Shown here: positions 8,007 through 15,367 of the stretch, one piece after another
How positions within the stretch are numbered: the first letter of the stretch is position 1
Layout: each line of letters opens with the position of its first letter
Source of the DNA: Saprospiraceae bacterium UBA7328
GTDB lineage: Bacteria; Bacteroidota; Bacteroidia; Chitinophagales; Saprospiraceae
Reading direction: 5' to 3'
Length of the DNA stretch: 17,525 bases
Assembly (NCBI GenBank): GCA_002471345.1
Contig: DKPS01000117.1
Location: 1-17,525 of the forward strand
Translations under genes and position numbers: made by a program
Notes under the pieces: model-generated
The model's input: the letters and a program-made list of their open reading frames with translations, nothing else
What the model was told of the DNA's origin: nothing
Databases searched by the model: none

Positions 8007-8417
8007 CTATTTATAGATACTTGCAATAAGTTTTCTAGCTCCACCATAATTTCTAAACTCGCATAAATAAATTCCTTGCCATGTACCTAAAGTCAATTGG
8101 TGATTAATAATTGGTATTGATACAGAGGATCCGATCATAGCAGCCTTAATATGAGCAGGCATATCATCTGGCCCTTCTAGAGTATGTCTGAGGAAAGGAA
8201 GATTCTCCGGAACAATATGATTAAAAATACTTTCAAAATCTACTCGGACTGAAGAATCTGCATTTTCATTAATGGTAAGAGCAGCGGAAGTATGTTTGAT
8301 AAAAAGATGAAATAAACCTGAATCTGGAAGGTTACCTATATCAGAAATAATTTCCTGCGTTATCAGGTGATAACCTCGAGGTTTAGGATCAAGTGTAATG
8401 TTGTGATGAATAATCAC
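8007..8417 (-). CDS. yjbQ: YjbQ / UPF0047 family protein
   Basis: This 136-aa cytoplasmic protein belongs to the widespread YjbQ family, whose E. coli member has weak thiamine-phosphate synthase activity; the true physiological role is unsettled. Family signatures are clear: KHTSAALTINENAD (41-54), EGPDDMPAHIKAAMIGSS (81-98) and GTWQGIYLCEFR (111-122), with the conserved histidines H42 and H89. Length is normal for the family. The start is GTG, two bases after the stop of the DUF6089-like gene; the N-terminus IIHHNITLDPKPRGYHLIT matches the usual family beginning, so translational coupling with the upstream gene is likely. There is no signal peptide. Confidence 0.93.
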   Translation of the reverse strand: MIIHHNITLDPKPRGYHLITQEIISDIGNLPDSGLFHLFIKHTSAALTINENADSSVRVDFESIFNHIVPENLPFLRHTLEGPDDMPAHIKAAMIGSSVSIPIINHQLTLGTWQGIYLCEFRNYGGARKLIASIYK

Positions 8418-8419
8418 GC

Positions 8420-9256
8420 TTATCTATTTTTGGACACCTTAGGACAAGGCAATTGACCAAAGAATCTCATAATACTGATTCCGAAAGTATAGATATAATC
8501 TCTGTCTCTGGCATTCCCTCTTTGATTGCCAGTTGCTGCAATGTCTAAACTTGGGTCACTACGATCTGATAGGGCTACAGCGATTTCGCCACGTAGTTCA
8601 CTTAGTCTATTCCTATCAGGATATACAGTACTCACATCGTCAAGATAATCAGTAAAAGTGCTTCTTCCCATAAACTCTATATTGATGCTCCAGTCTACGT
8701 TTATGTCGAATTTTAAACCTATACCAAAATTGACAGCCATCGAGAATCTACCATACTCCCCTCCCAATATTTGCCCTTCTGTCCCTAAATTCCTCAAAGT
8801 ATATACTTCATTCGTTCCATCCTGATTAAAATCTATTTTGGCTTTTGGGTTGTAAAAAAAAGAACTTAGCCCACCAAATAGATATGGAGTATAAAAATCT
8901 ACTTCACTGCCATGATTAAATGGTAAAAAATTAAATTCCATTTGATGACTCATGTCATATATATCCGAGAAAAAACTAAGGTTTCTTGTCTGCTGAAAAG
9001 TGTTAGTAGCATCACTGTCCTCTGCACTTAGTCTCATGTAATTGAGAGAACCTTTGTATGAAATTCTATTATTGAAATTATGCCTGAAAATAATCCCTCC
9101 AGCAGGTCTTACATTATCAAGATTTAATTTTGGTTTGAGGTCTCCATAATATGTTGCAGCTCCTAACCATCCACCAAGTTCAATACCTTTTTGAGCATGG
9201 ACAAAAGTGTGCGCAAAAACACACAAAAGAAGTACAGAAAATATGGATTTATTCAT
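8420..9256 (-). CDS. DUF6089-like outer-membrane beta-barrel protein
   Basis: This 278-aa exported protein has a Sec signal peptide at 1-21 (cleavage after HA, before QKGIELGG). The mature part has alternating polar and hydrophobic strands with many aromatic and glycine residues, as expected for a small outer-membrane barrel. The opening GIELGGWLGAATYYGDL resembles the DUF6089 family common in Bacteroidota, often linked to envelope biogenesis genes, though its exact role is not known. A good TAnnTTTG promoter lies just upstream. YjbQ follows after two bases, so the two form a short operon. The family call rests on motif likeness at the start of the mature chain; another porin-like barrel family is possible. 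Confidence 0.75.
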   Translation of the reverse strand: MNKSIFSVLLLCVFAHTFVHAQKGIELGGWLGAATYYGDLKPKLNLDNVRPAGGIIFRHNFNNRISYKGSLNYMRLSAEDSDATNTFQQTRNLSFFSDIYDMSHQMEFNFLPFNHGSEVDFYTPYLFGGLSSFFYNPKAKIDFNQDGTNEVYTLRNLGTEGQILGGEYGRFSMAVNFGIGLKFDINVDWSINIEFMGRSTFTDYLDDVSTVYPDRNRLSELRGEIAVALSDRSDPSLDIAATGNQRGNARDRDYIYTFGISIMRFFGQLPCPKVSKNR

Positions 9257-9274
9257 GAGTAGTTAAAAACGCCG

Positions 9275-9282
9275 CAAAGGTA
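9275..9282 (-). promoter_or_regulatory. Bacteroidota-type -7 element for barrel-yjbQ operon
   Basis: On the minus strand TACCTTTG matches TAnnTTTG exactly and is followed by CGGCG, resembling strong Bacteroidota promoters. It is 18 bases before the barrel gene's ATG, giving a leader of about 13 nt. The -33 region would fall inside the 3' end of the radical SAM gene and shows no clear TTTG. Confidence 0.5.
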
Positions 9283-9300
9283 CTAATTGTTATGGCAGGA

Positions 9301-10320
9301 TTAATGCCATACCTGACATCCTTCTGTGCAATTTTGACAAATATCTATTGACGATCTTTTTGTGAATACTGATTTCTTAAACGAGTGATACTTCTCCCCT
9401 TGCCAAATGTGTGCCATTGAAGAATCAGTACTGATTTGACCCATGACATGATTGGCATCTTTGTCAAAACAGCAAGGCACAACTTTGCCATCCCATGTAA
9501 TGACAGCAGAATGCCACATTTTCCAACAAGCATCTTTGAGATTATACTTTAATTTATACGTTCCGTCTTTATTTCGGCTGTATCTACTGTATTTCTCATT
9601 CTCCGGAATTAGTGGATTTCCATTTTTAAAATCATATATCTGTGCGGACTTATATTTGACCTCATCAACTCCAATTTCCTTAGCTAATACTTCAATATCT
9701 TCTATTTGATGCTCGTTTGGCTTCACTACCAGAAATTGAAATATGATATGAGGACTATTGCTATTCAGCTTTTTTTTCCACTTTATTAAATTTTTTGTTC
9801 CAGCAAGTACATTTGCTAGCTTCCCCTCTTTTCGGTATTGCTCATAAGTGTTTTGAGTTGCTCCGTCTATAGATATAATGATTCGATCTAAGCCCGATTC
9901 TACTGTTTTTTTTGCAATATCATCAGTGAGAAAATGGCCGTTTGTAGAGGTAATCGTATATATTCCATGATTGGAAGTATATTTTACCATTTTGAGAAAA
10001 TCTGGATTAATAAATGGCTCTCCCTGGAAATAAAAAATGAGGTAAATCAATTTGTCCTTTACCTCATCTATAATACTTCTAAAAAAATCACTTTTAAGAT
10101 TTCCAGTGGGTCTTGTAAATGATCTTAATCCACTTGGGCATTCAGGGCATCTAAGATTACAAGCTGTTGTCGGCTCTATAGAGAGAGTCATTGGCATAAA
10201 AGGATAAGATCTTACCTGCCACCATTTTGAAATATAAAATGTCAATACTAATCCAGCTGCGTTTATGACTTTCTTAAGTGTAAGTTTTTTGATAAATCCT
10301 ATTGTATCTCGGAAATTCAT
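9301..10320 (-). CDS. Radical SAM protein with SPASM domain
   Basis: This 339-aa protein has a radical-SAM iron-sulfur motif CNLRCPEC (C54, C58, C61), followed by FQGEPFINPDF (98-108) for SAM binding and the IISIDGATQNTYEQYR block typical of the AslB/MoaA-like group. A C-terminal SPASM domain holds auxiliary-cluster cysteines C265, C283, C284, C328, C331 and C335. The first 45 residues form a basic, partly hydrophobic extension (GLVLTFYISKWW) that could lie on the membrane. SPASM proteins modify peptides or proteins, but no precursor peptide or partner gene is visible, so the substrate is unknown. The gene is a separate unit: the barrel gene downstream has its own promoter, and Pth diverges upstream. 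Confidence 0.9.
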   Translation of the reverse strand: MNFRDTIGFIKKLTLKKVINAAGLVLTFYISKWWQVRSYPFMPMTLSIEPTTACNLRCPECPSGLRSFTRPTGNLKSDFFRSIIDEVKDKLIYLIFYFQGEPFINPDFLKMVKYTSNHGIYTITSTNGHFLTDDIAKKTVESGLDRIIISIDGATQNTYEQYRKEGKLANVLAGTKNLIKWKKKLNSNSPHIIFQFLVVKPNEHQIEDIEVLAKEIGVDEVKYKSAQIYDFKNGNPLIPENEKYSRYSRNKDGTYKLKYNLKDACWKMWHSAVITWDGKVVPCCFDKDANHVMGQISTDSSMAHIWQGEKYHSFKKSVFTKRSSIDICQNCTEGCQVWH

Positions 10321-10330
10321 TGAATTCTTG

Positions 10331-10338
10331 CAAATTTA
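10331..10338 (-). promoter_or_regulatory. Candidate -7 element before the radical SAM gene
   Basis: TAAATTTG on the minus strand is an exact TAnnTTTG match ten bases upstream of the ATG at 10320. No -33 TTG is evident at the usual spacing. If real, the leader would be about five bases. Confidence 0.28.
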
Positions 10339-10443
10339 ATGGGTCAATAATCTTATTATTATTGTTATGATGAAACTTTAATTCAAAGAATCATTTTATA
10401 TATGCATTATCTTATTGATTTATGTTATTAACCTAGAGTAAGG

Positions 10444-11049
10444 ATGTACTTTTCTAGATTTTTCAAAAAGAAAAAGAAATATACTGATCCTATGAAATTT
10501 TTAATTGTAGGCCTCGGCAATATGGGTGCTGACTATGATGATACTCGTCATAATGTGGGTTTTGAAATAGTGGAAGCCCTTGCATCAGAGTCAGATGCTA
10601 CATGGGAACATAAAAAGTTAGGAGATATGACTAAAATTAAGCACAGAGGAAAGTCACTCATTCTGCTTAAGCCTTCTACCTATATGAATAGAAGTGGAAA
10701 AGCCATACAATACTGGATGCAAAAGGAAAAGATCAAAAAAGAAAATCTACTAGTCATTGTAGACGATTTAAACTTGCAATTTGGAAAAATTAGGCTCAGA
10801 GGTAAAGGAAGTGATGGAGGACATAATGGACTTAAAGATATACAAAACTACTTAGGCGCTCAATATCCTCGAATTAGAGTAGGAATTGGTGACGATTTTA
10901 GAAAAGGGCAACAAGTGGATTTTGTTTTGGGTAAATGGAGTAAAGAAGAACGAGATGAGTTACATTCTCTATTGAAAAAAACAACAGATGCTGCAAAAGC
11001 ATTTACGCATATTGGGCTCAGCCGTACAATGACCGATTATAATAAATAG
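10444..11049 (+). CDS. pth: Peptidyl-tRNA hydrolase
   Basis: The enzyme releases tRNA from peptidyl-tRNAs that drop off ribosomes and is essential in bacteria. Motifs are complete: FLIVGLGNMGADYDDTRHNVGF (19-40) with catalytic H36 and N26, KPSTYMNRSG with N82, IVDDLNL with D108, and GSDGGHNGLKDI with N128. From the first ATG the protein is 201 aa and begins with a 16-residue lysine-rich extension (SRFFKKKKKYTDP) before the normal start MKFLIVGLGN, whose Met is at 10492. AAGG immediately before the first ATG is too close to act as a Shine-Dalgarno sequence, so the start is not settled. The gene is convergent with rng, with 12 bases between stops, and divergent from the radical SAM gene. Confidence 0.95.
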   Translation: MYFSRFFKKKKKYTDPMKFLIVGLGNMGADYDDTRHNVGFEIVEALASESDATWEHKKLGDMTKIKHRGKSLILLKPSTYMNRSGKAIQYWMQKEKIKKENLLVIVDDLNLQFGKIRLRGKGSDGGHNGLKDIQNYLGAQYPRIRVGIGDDFRKGQQVDFVLGKWSKEERDELHSLLKKTTDAAKAFTHIGLSRTMTDYNK

Positions 11050-11061
11050 CACTTATTCCAA

Positions 11062-12615
11062 TTACGAATCCATTCTTATTTCATCTTGATTTTCATCAAA
11101 AAACCTATATTCATTCACCCCATATGTCATGTCGGATTGAATTTTAATCCATTTGCCCCATTTCTGAAACCACTTCATTCGAATACTTGGAAATCCTGAT
11201 TTTAAATAGGTATTAATAAATGGATGAGCATGAAGTACAAACTTAGTTTTAGGTGCTGAATCTATGATCAGTTTTGCCTTTCTTTCAATATCATCAGTGA
11301 TCAGTATCGTAGGACTTACAACACCTGTACCATCACATGAAGGGCATTTTTCGGAGGTGTTGATATTTATTTCAGGACGAGTCCTTTGCCTTGTAATTTG
11401 CATCAGCCCAAATTTGCTCAAAGGCAAAATTGTATGCTGAGCTCTATCCAAACTCATGAACTTTTTCATGGCTTTCACTAACTTGGATTTATTCTCAGGG
11501 TTTCGCATATCGATAAAATCGATAATGATTAATCCTCCTAAGTCTCTTAATCTAAGTTGTCTGGCAATTTCTTCTGCGGCTTCAAGATTCACAGCAATGG
11601 ACGATGTCTCTTGATCCGTTTTTTTCATTTTAGGGCCGCTATTCACATCTATAACATGCATAGCCTCGGTATGCTCTATTACCAGATAAGCCCCACTTTT
11701 CATCGTTGGTGCCTTTCCAAAAGAAGCTTTTATCTGACGAGAGATGCCATATTGGTCAAATAGAGGTCTCCTGCCTTTGTGAAGGTTCAAAATTTTCAGC
11801 TTTTCCTTTGCTACTCCTCCCAAGTAATGCTTAATGTTAGCGTGCATTTCTGCATCATTCACCACTATTCGATTAAATGAGTCATTCATTACATCACGGA
11901 GCATAGAAACTGACTTATCCAACTCACTAAGTACTTTTTTATACTTTTTCGCTCCTTGCATTTTTTTGAAAACCTCATTCCACTTATGAGAAAGTTGAGA
12001 TATGTCTTCGTGCAATTCTGCTACCCTCTTTCCTTCAGCTGCTGTTCTTACTATCACCCCAAAGTTTTTTGGTTTGATACTTTCAACTAGGGTTTTAAGT
12101 CTTTGTCTTTCATCTGCCGTCCCTATTTTTTTTGAAACAGCTACAACATTACTAAAAGGAGTAAGCACAACAAACCTTCCAGGTATGGTGATTTCACAAG
12201 TTAACCTAGGACCTTTGGTTGATATAGGTTCTTTTAAAACCTGGACCATGATTGGCTGTCTACTCTTAAGTGCCTGATCTATTCTCCCATTTTTATCCAT
12301 TTCGGGAGGAATGATGAAGTTGGTCAGTTTGGAGGTGTTAACCTTTTTCTTTACAACTTGATCCGTATATTTTAATACAGAAGATAGTTTTGGGCCACAG
12401 TCTGTATAATGAAGAAAGGCATCTTTAGGATGACCTATCTCAATAAATGCCGCATTAAGCCCAGGCATGAGTCTCTTAACAAATCCTATGAATATATCAC
12501 CTACATTAAAAGCTTGATCTAGTTCTTCCTGATGAAGTTCTACAAGCCTAGAATTTTCCAATAAGGCAATATCCACGGAATTATCACGAGAATTAATTAC
12601 TAATTCTTTTTCCAT
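11062..12615 (-). CDS. rng: Ribonuclease E/G family endoribonuclease (RNase G)
   Basis: This 517-aa single-strand endoribonuclease processes rRNA and degrades mRNA in the cytoplasm. The length is that of RNase G; it lacks the long scaffold tail of RNase E. Domains in order: an N-terminal S1-like segment (GDIFIGFVKRLMPGLNAAFIEIG, 39-61), the RNase-H/DNase-I-like core with catalytic aspartates in HVIDVNSGP (D323) and IIIDFIDM (D366), and the zinc-link cysteines CPSC (C424, C427). The C-terminus is intact. The upstream 322-nt intergenic region contains a large hairpin RNA candidate, and before it the COX24-type, TPR and HU genes, all on the same strand as rng. No convincing TAnnTTTG promoter was found directly upstream. 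Confidence 0.95.
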   Translation of the reverse strand: MEKELVINSRDNSVDIALLENSRLVELHQEELDQAFNVGDIFIGFVKRLMPGLNAAFIEIGHPKDAFLHYTDCGPKLSSVLKYTDQVVKKKVNTSKLTNFIIPPEMDKNGRIDQALKSRQPIMVQVLKEPISTKGPRLTCEITIPGRFVVLTPFSNVVAVSKKIGTADERQRLKTLVESIKPKNFGVIVRTAAEGKRVAELHEDISQLSHKWNEVFKKMQGAKKYKKVLSELDKSVSMLRDVMNDSFNRIVVNDAEMHANIKHYLGGVAKEKLKILNLHKGRRPLFDQYGISRQIKASFGKAPTMKSGAYLVIEHTEAMHVIDVNSGPKMKKTDQETSSIAVNLEAAEEIARQLRLRDLGGLIIIDFIDMRNPENKSKLVKAMKKFMSLDRAQHTILPLSKFGLMQITRQRTRPEININTSEKCPSCDGTGVVSPTILITDDIERKAKLIIDSAPKTKFVLHAHPFINTYLKSGFPSIRMKWFQKWGKWIKIQSDMTYGVNEYRFFDENQDEIRMDS

Positions 12616-12937
12616 TTTGGAGTGTTTGTCCCTTGCGATAAACTGTAAAGAAATCCCAAGTCGTGGATTATTGATGTAGTAATTACCTCATAATCCTATA
12701 TAAAAGCGCGTGGTGAAAATGCGTAAATCTCTATACTTACTATTTCACTTACTAATCAATAATAACAGGGTTATCTATGACTAGAGATAGTTTCTTAAAA
12801 ATAGACGTGGTCTCTCAAATTATTGAGATGGTTATTTGATAAGGCGAAACAATCTCTAGTGCTATAATAATATCATCTTATTGATTAGGAATGTGTTTTT
12901 TAAGTACATCACCACATGATGAATCAAGAAAAGATTA
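12616..12937. other. Intergenic region between rng and COX24-type gene
   Basis: This 322-nt gap lacks a protein-coding ORF that I can support. Its centre (12746-12901) is occupied by nested inverted repeats described separately as a candidate non-coding RNA. The rest, 12616-12745, would be the rng 5' leader and promoter; no recognisable element was seen there. Confidence 0.6.
12746..12901 (+). ncRNA. Candidate 6S-like structured RNA with T6 tail
   Basis: Three inverted repeats are nested symmetrically. The outer stem pairs 12746-12762 with 12878-12895, including the perfect 11-bp CTAATCAATAA / TTATTGATTAG. The middle stem pairs CTAGAGATAGTTTC (12781-12794) with GAAACAATCTCTAG (12846-12859), 13 of 14 bases. 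The top hairpin pairs TCTCAA (12813-12818) with TTGAGA (12823-12828). Between the outer and middle stems both sides have 18 unpaired bases, a symmetric central bubble. Extra pairs (CTTA/TAAG and AAATA/TATTT) extend the upper arm. On the plus strand the outer stem is followed directly by T6 (12896-12901), as in an intrinsic terminator; the minus strand has none, which sets the orientation. One long hairpin with a central bubble of about 150 nt is the architecture of 6S RNA. A MITE or the rng leader are alternatives. Confidence 0.45.
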
Positions 12938-13027
12938 TTATTTCTTCTTGTGTCTATTTTTACGTAGCCTTTTCTTTCTTTTATGAGTTGCTATCTTATG
13001 TCTTTTTCTTTTTTTACCGCAAGGCAT
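12938..13027 (-). CDS. 29-aa basic COX24/AURKAIP1-domain protein
   Basis: A short minus-strand ORF, ATG at 13027 and two consecutive TAA stops (12938-12940 and 12935-12937), encodes 29 residues: MPCGKKRKRHKIATHKRKK followed by RLRKNRHKKK. Nineteen of 29 residues are Lys, Arg or His. This matches the tiny AURKAIP1/COX24-domain proteins of Bacteroidota, relatives of mitochondrial mS38 and mycobacterial bS22, which are ribosome-associated. The gene lies 25 bases after the TPR gene stop in the same direction, with an A-rich, non-Shine-Dalgarno upstream, and is probably co-transcribed with HU and TPR. It is easily missed because of its length. A role on the ribosome is inferred from the family; which subunit it binds here I cannot tell. 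Confidence 0.87.
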   Translation of the reverse strand: MPCGKKRKRHKIATHKRKKRLRKNRHKKK

Positions 13028-13052
13028 ATTTATACTATTTTTTAAAAATTAT

Positions 13053-13841
13053 TTATTCTTTCAAGCTCTTACACTTGTTAATATATTCTTCCGCAGCAGC
13101 GGATTCGTTTCTTCTCATTAAAAGGTCTGCCATGAGGCAATTAGACATGATATTTTCAGACTCAATAGATAATGCTCTTTGAAGTCGTTCTAAAGCTTTG
13201 TCTAATTGATTCGTCTTCATACCTAGTTTTGCTAATTGATTGATCACGCTCACATTATCTGGATTCTGTTTGTTTAGATCCAAAAGTTGAAGAATGCCCT
13301 TCATAGGGTTATCCTCATCTGGGTGATCAGCCAAAGTTACAGCCTTATTAACCTGATGTCTGAGTTCCTTAGAATTTAGAGAAATAGCTATATCAAAAGC
13401 CGATAAAGCTTTTTCTTTACAAAACTTACCCTCTTTCTCAGATTTAGAATTTCGGATTCCTAAAGCGTAAGTAGTCGCGGTTATTCCCCAAGCCTCATCA
13501 CTGTTTTCAATAGTGGCGATATCCTCCGCATAACTTCCTGCAATGGATGGGAACCCAAATTCATACCAAGCACCTGAAAGTTCTTTCAGGAACCTTACTT
13601 TTTCCAAAGTATCAGGTGCACTATTCAATTGTGCATTAAGGATTTCTACTTTTCCTTTTTGGGCATTTGAAAGGGTATTTCGTGCTTCTCTTTTCAAAAT
13701 TGAGACATCAGTTGTGCTCATTTTTAGGGCTCTAGACTTTTCTATGAGTCCATGATCTGAGGGTTTAGTATCAAACCCAAAATAAAGGACAGCAAATAAG
13801 ATTAAGAAAAATCCAATTGTGGATTTTTGAGTGCTGTTCAT
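13053..13841 (-). CDS. Membrane-anchored TPR protein
   Basis: This 262-aa protein has a single N-terminal hydrophobic segment (about 8-23, GFFLILFAVLYFGF) with basic residues before it, so it is likely a cytoplasmic-membrane anchor with the rest outside. The remainder is helical. TPR-like units are clearest near the C-terminus, about 180-258 (NPDNVSVINQLAKLGMKTNQ and ALERLQRALSIESENIMSNC), with an ALGIR...AFDIAISLNSKEL repeat in the middle. It begins nine bases after the HU stop and is followed by the 29-aa COX24-type gene. The HU-TPR-rng neighbourhood recurs in Bacteroidota, but no defined function is known to me. A scaffold role is the usual inference for TPR proteins. Confidence 0.8.
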   Translation of the reverse strand: MNSTQKSTIGFFLILFAVLYFGFDTKPSDHGLIEKSRALKMSTTDVSILKREARNTLSNAQKGKVEILNAQLNSAPDTLEKVRFLKELSGAWYEFGFPSIAGSYAEDIATIENSDEAWGITATTYALGIRNSKSEKEGKFCKEKALSAFDIAISLNSKELRHQVNKAVTLADHPDEDNPMKGILQLLDLNKQNPDNVSVINQLAKLGMKTNQLDKALERLQRALSIESENIMSNCLMADLLMRRNESAAAEEYINKCKSLKE

Positions 13842-13850
13842 AGGTAAAAT

Positions 13851-14156
13851 TTATCCGTTATCATCAGGTAGAGATGTAACGTTTTCTTTTACCTGCTCTA
13901 CAAATATTTTTGCAGGCTTAAAAGAAGGAATAAAATGCTCAGGTATTTCTATCGCCTTATTCTTCTTTATATTTCTACCTATTTTTTTTGCTCTTTTCTT
14001 GATTACAAATGAACCAAATCCTCTGATGTATACATTCTCACCATCAGCTAAAGAATCCTTCACCTCGTTAAAGAATGTTTCTAAAGTTACAAGTACATCT
14101 ACTTTAGGCACTCCAGTTTTATCAGAAATAATGTTAACGAGTTCTGCTTTTCTCAT
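13851..14156 (-). CDS. HU-family DNA-binding protein
   Basis: This 101-aa histone-like protein of the HU/IHF family binds and bends DNA as a dimer. It starts with MRKAELVNIISDKTGVPK, the usual helical dimerisation part, followed by YIRGFGSFVIKKRAKKIGRN at 43-62 and the DNA-binding arm ending in FIPSFKPAKIF (74-84). The arm has RNIKKN where typical HU proteins have RNPxTG, so the intercalating proline is replaced by Ile; this suggests weaker or different bending. The C-terminus carries a short acidic tail (SLPDDNG). The first gene of a likely operon HU - TPR - COX24-type, it is divergent from yicC across 265 AT-rich bases. Confidence 0.93.
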   Translation of the reverse strand: MRKAELVNIISDKTGVPKVDVLVTLETFFNEVKDSLADGENVYIRGFGSFVIKKRAKKIGRNIKKNKAIEIPEHFIPSFKPAKIFVEQVKENVTSLPDDNG

Positions 14157-14291
14157 CTGTCAGATTTTATCTAGCTCCAATAACTTTTCACAAGGAGTGC
14201 GAATTTCGTAAAATTTTAATTCTAATGCTCATAAAGAGCTCCTTTTTTTGAGGTATTTATATATTATAAAATATTCTAATATAATACTAAG

Positions 14292-14299
14292 TATATTTG
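14292..14299 (+). promoter_or_regulatory. Candidate -7 element upstream of yicC
   Basis: TATATTTG matches TAnnTTTG exactly on the plus strand. It would give a leader of about 115 nt before the yicC ATG. No TTTG lies at the usual -33 distance. The surrounding HU-yicC gap (14157-14421) is AT-rich and holds no ORF or repeat that I could support. Confidence 0.3.
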
Positions 14300-14421
14300 C
14301 CCCAAATTTTACTGCGATCTCAAAGTGGCCATTTAAGAGGCTACCATGAAATATACGAAGTACATGTGATAATGCCTTGAAAACAAGTAAAAAAGGCCAT
14401 AAATAAAGATAATTTGCACTT

Positions 14422-15297
14422 ATGACATACTCAATGACTGGTTATGGAAAAGCTACGGCTCAGTATGATGATAAAACATATACTGTAGAGATTAAAACTC
14501 TCAATGCCAAGAATAGCGATGTGAGGATGAGAGTACCTGTAGGATTCAGAGAATATGAAATAAAACTCCGCCAATATATTCTTGATAAGATAGTAAGAGG
14601 AAAAACCGAAATGTCACTTTCCGTAATGGCTGATGAAAATGATATTGAAAATTCATTAAATGTTCCTCTTTTTAAGAAATACTACAAAGATCTTTCTGAA
14701 CTGAGTAATGAACTCAAAATTGAGAATAGTGATTTTGTACAAAGCATCCTCCGTATTCCAAATATCATAAAAAGCTCAGAATATGCACTGTCAGATTCAG
14801 AGTGGAAATTTATTCTAAACCTTTGCGACAAAGCTGTAGAAGACCTCAACAGATTCAGAAAAGATGAAGGGACAGTATTGTATAATGACTTATTATCAAG
14901 TATAAAACAAATAGAAAAACTTCTCAAGGATATCACTCCTTATGAAGAAGCCAGAATCCAGCAACAAAGAGAAAAAATGCTAAAAGGGCTTAGAGAACAT
15001 ATGAGCGAACAGACTGTGGATCATAATCGTTTTGAACAAGAAATAATATACTATATCGAGAAGCTGGATATACATGAGGAGAAAGTTAGGCTGTCTCAGC
15101 ATTGTAAATATTTTGATGAAGAAATTAATGCTCCAGGTATATCCAAAGGGAAGAAATTGGGATTTCTGGCTCAAGAAATAGGGCGAGAAATTAATACGAT
15201 AGGGTCTAAAGCTCAATACTCTGAAATACAGAAGATTGTAGTAGAAATGAAAAATGAATTAGATCAAATAAGAGAACAGTTAGCAAATCTGTTATAA
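14422..15297 (+). CDS. yicC: YicC/YloC family endoribonuclease
   Basis: This 291-aa cytoplasmic protein of the YicC family is full length. E. coli YicC is an endoribonuclease that acts on the small RNA RyhB. The signature start MTYSMTGYGKA, the SLNAKNSDVRMRVPVGFREYE-like block (residues about 25-48) and the C-terminal part ending ISKGKKLGFLAQEIGREINT, with GSKAQYSEIQKIVVEMKNEL after it, are all present. The middle is rich in charged helices. The start is ATG at 14422. ApaG follows on the same strand after 70 bases and may share the transcript. An RNA target in this organism is unknown. Confidence 0.95.
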   Translation: MTYSMTGYGKATAQYDDKTYTVEIKTLNAKNSDVRMRVPVGFREYEIKLRQYILDKIVRGKTEMSLSVMADENDIENSLNVPLFKKYYKDLSELSNELKIENSDFVQSILRIPNIIKSSEYALSDSEWKFILNLCDKAVEDLNRFRKDEGTVLYNDLLSSIKQIEKLLKDITPYEEARIQQQREKMLKGLREHMSEQTVDHNRFEQEIIYYIEKLDIHEEKVRLSQHCKYFDEEINAPGISKGKKLGFLAQEIGREINTIGSKAQYSEIQKIVVEMKNELDQIREQLANLL

Positions 15298-15367
15298 TAT
15301 CAATAAATGGAGAACTTTTGATTCTCAAATTTCATTATGATTATAGACATTAAGGAATGATTAAAAA

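Noticed and set aside
12916..13182. An 88-codon plus-strand ORF rich in Phe and Tyr.
   Set aside because: It is antisense to the COX24-type gene and the end of the TPR gene; its composition comes from reading lysine and arginine codons backwards.
13831..14211. A 126-codon plus-strand ORF opposite the HU gene.
   Set aside because: It is the antisense shadow of a clear HU gene, with a composition unlike a normal protein.
14226..14249. GCTC-ATAAA-GAGC followed by a T7 run on the plus strand, considered as a terminator.
   Set aside because: The stem is only four base pairs, the T run does not follow it directly, and no plus-strand gene lies upstream to terminate.
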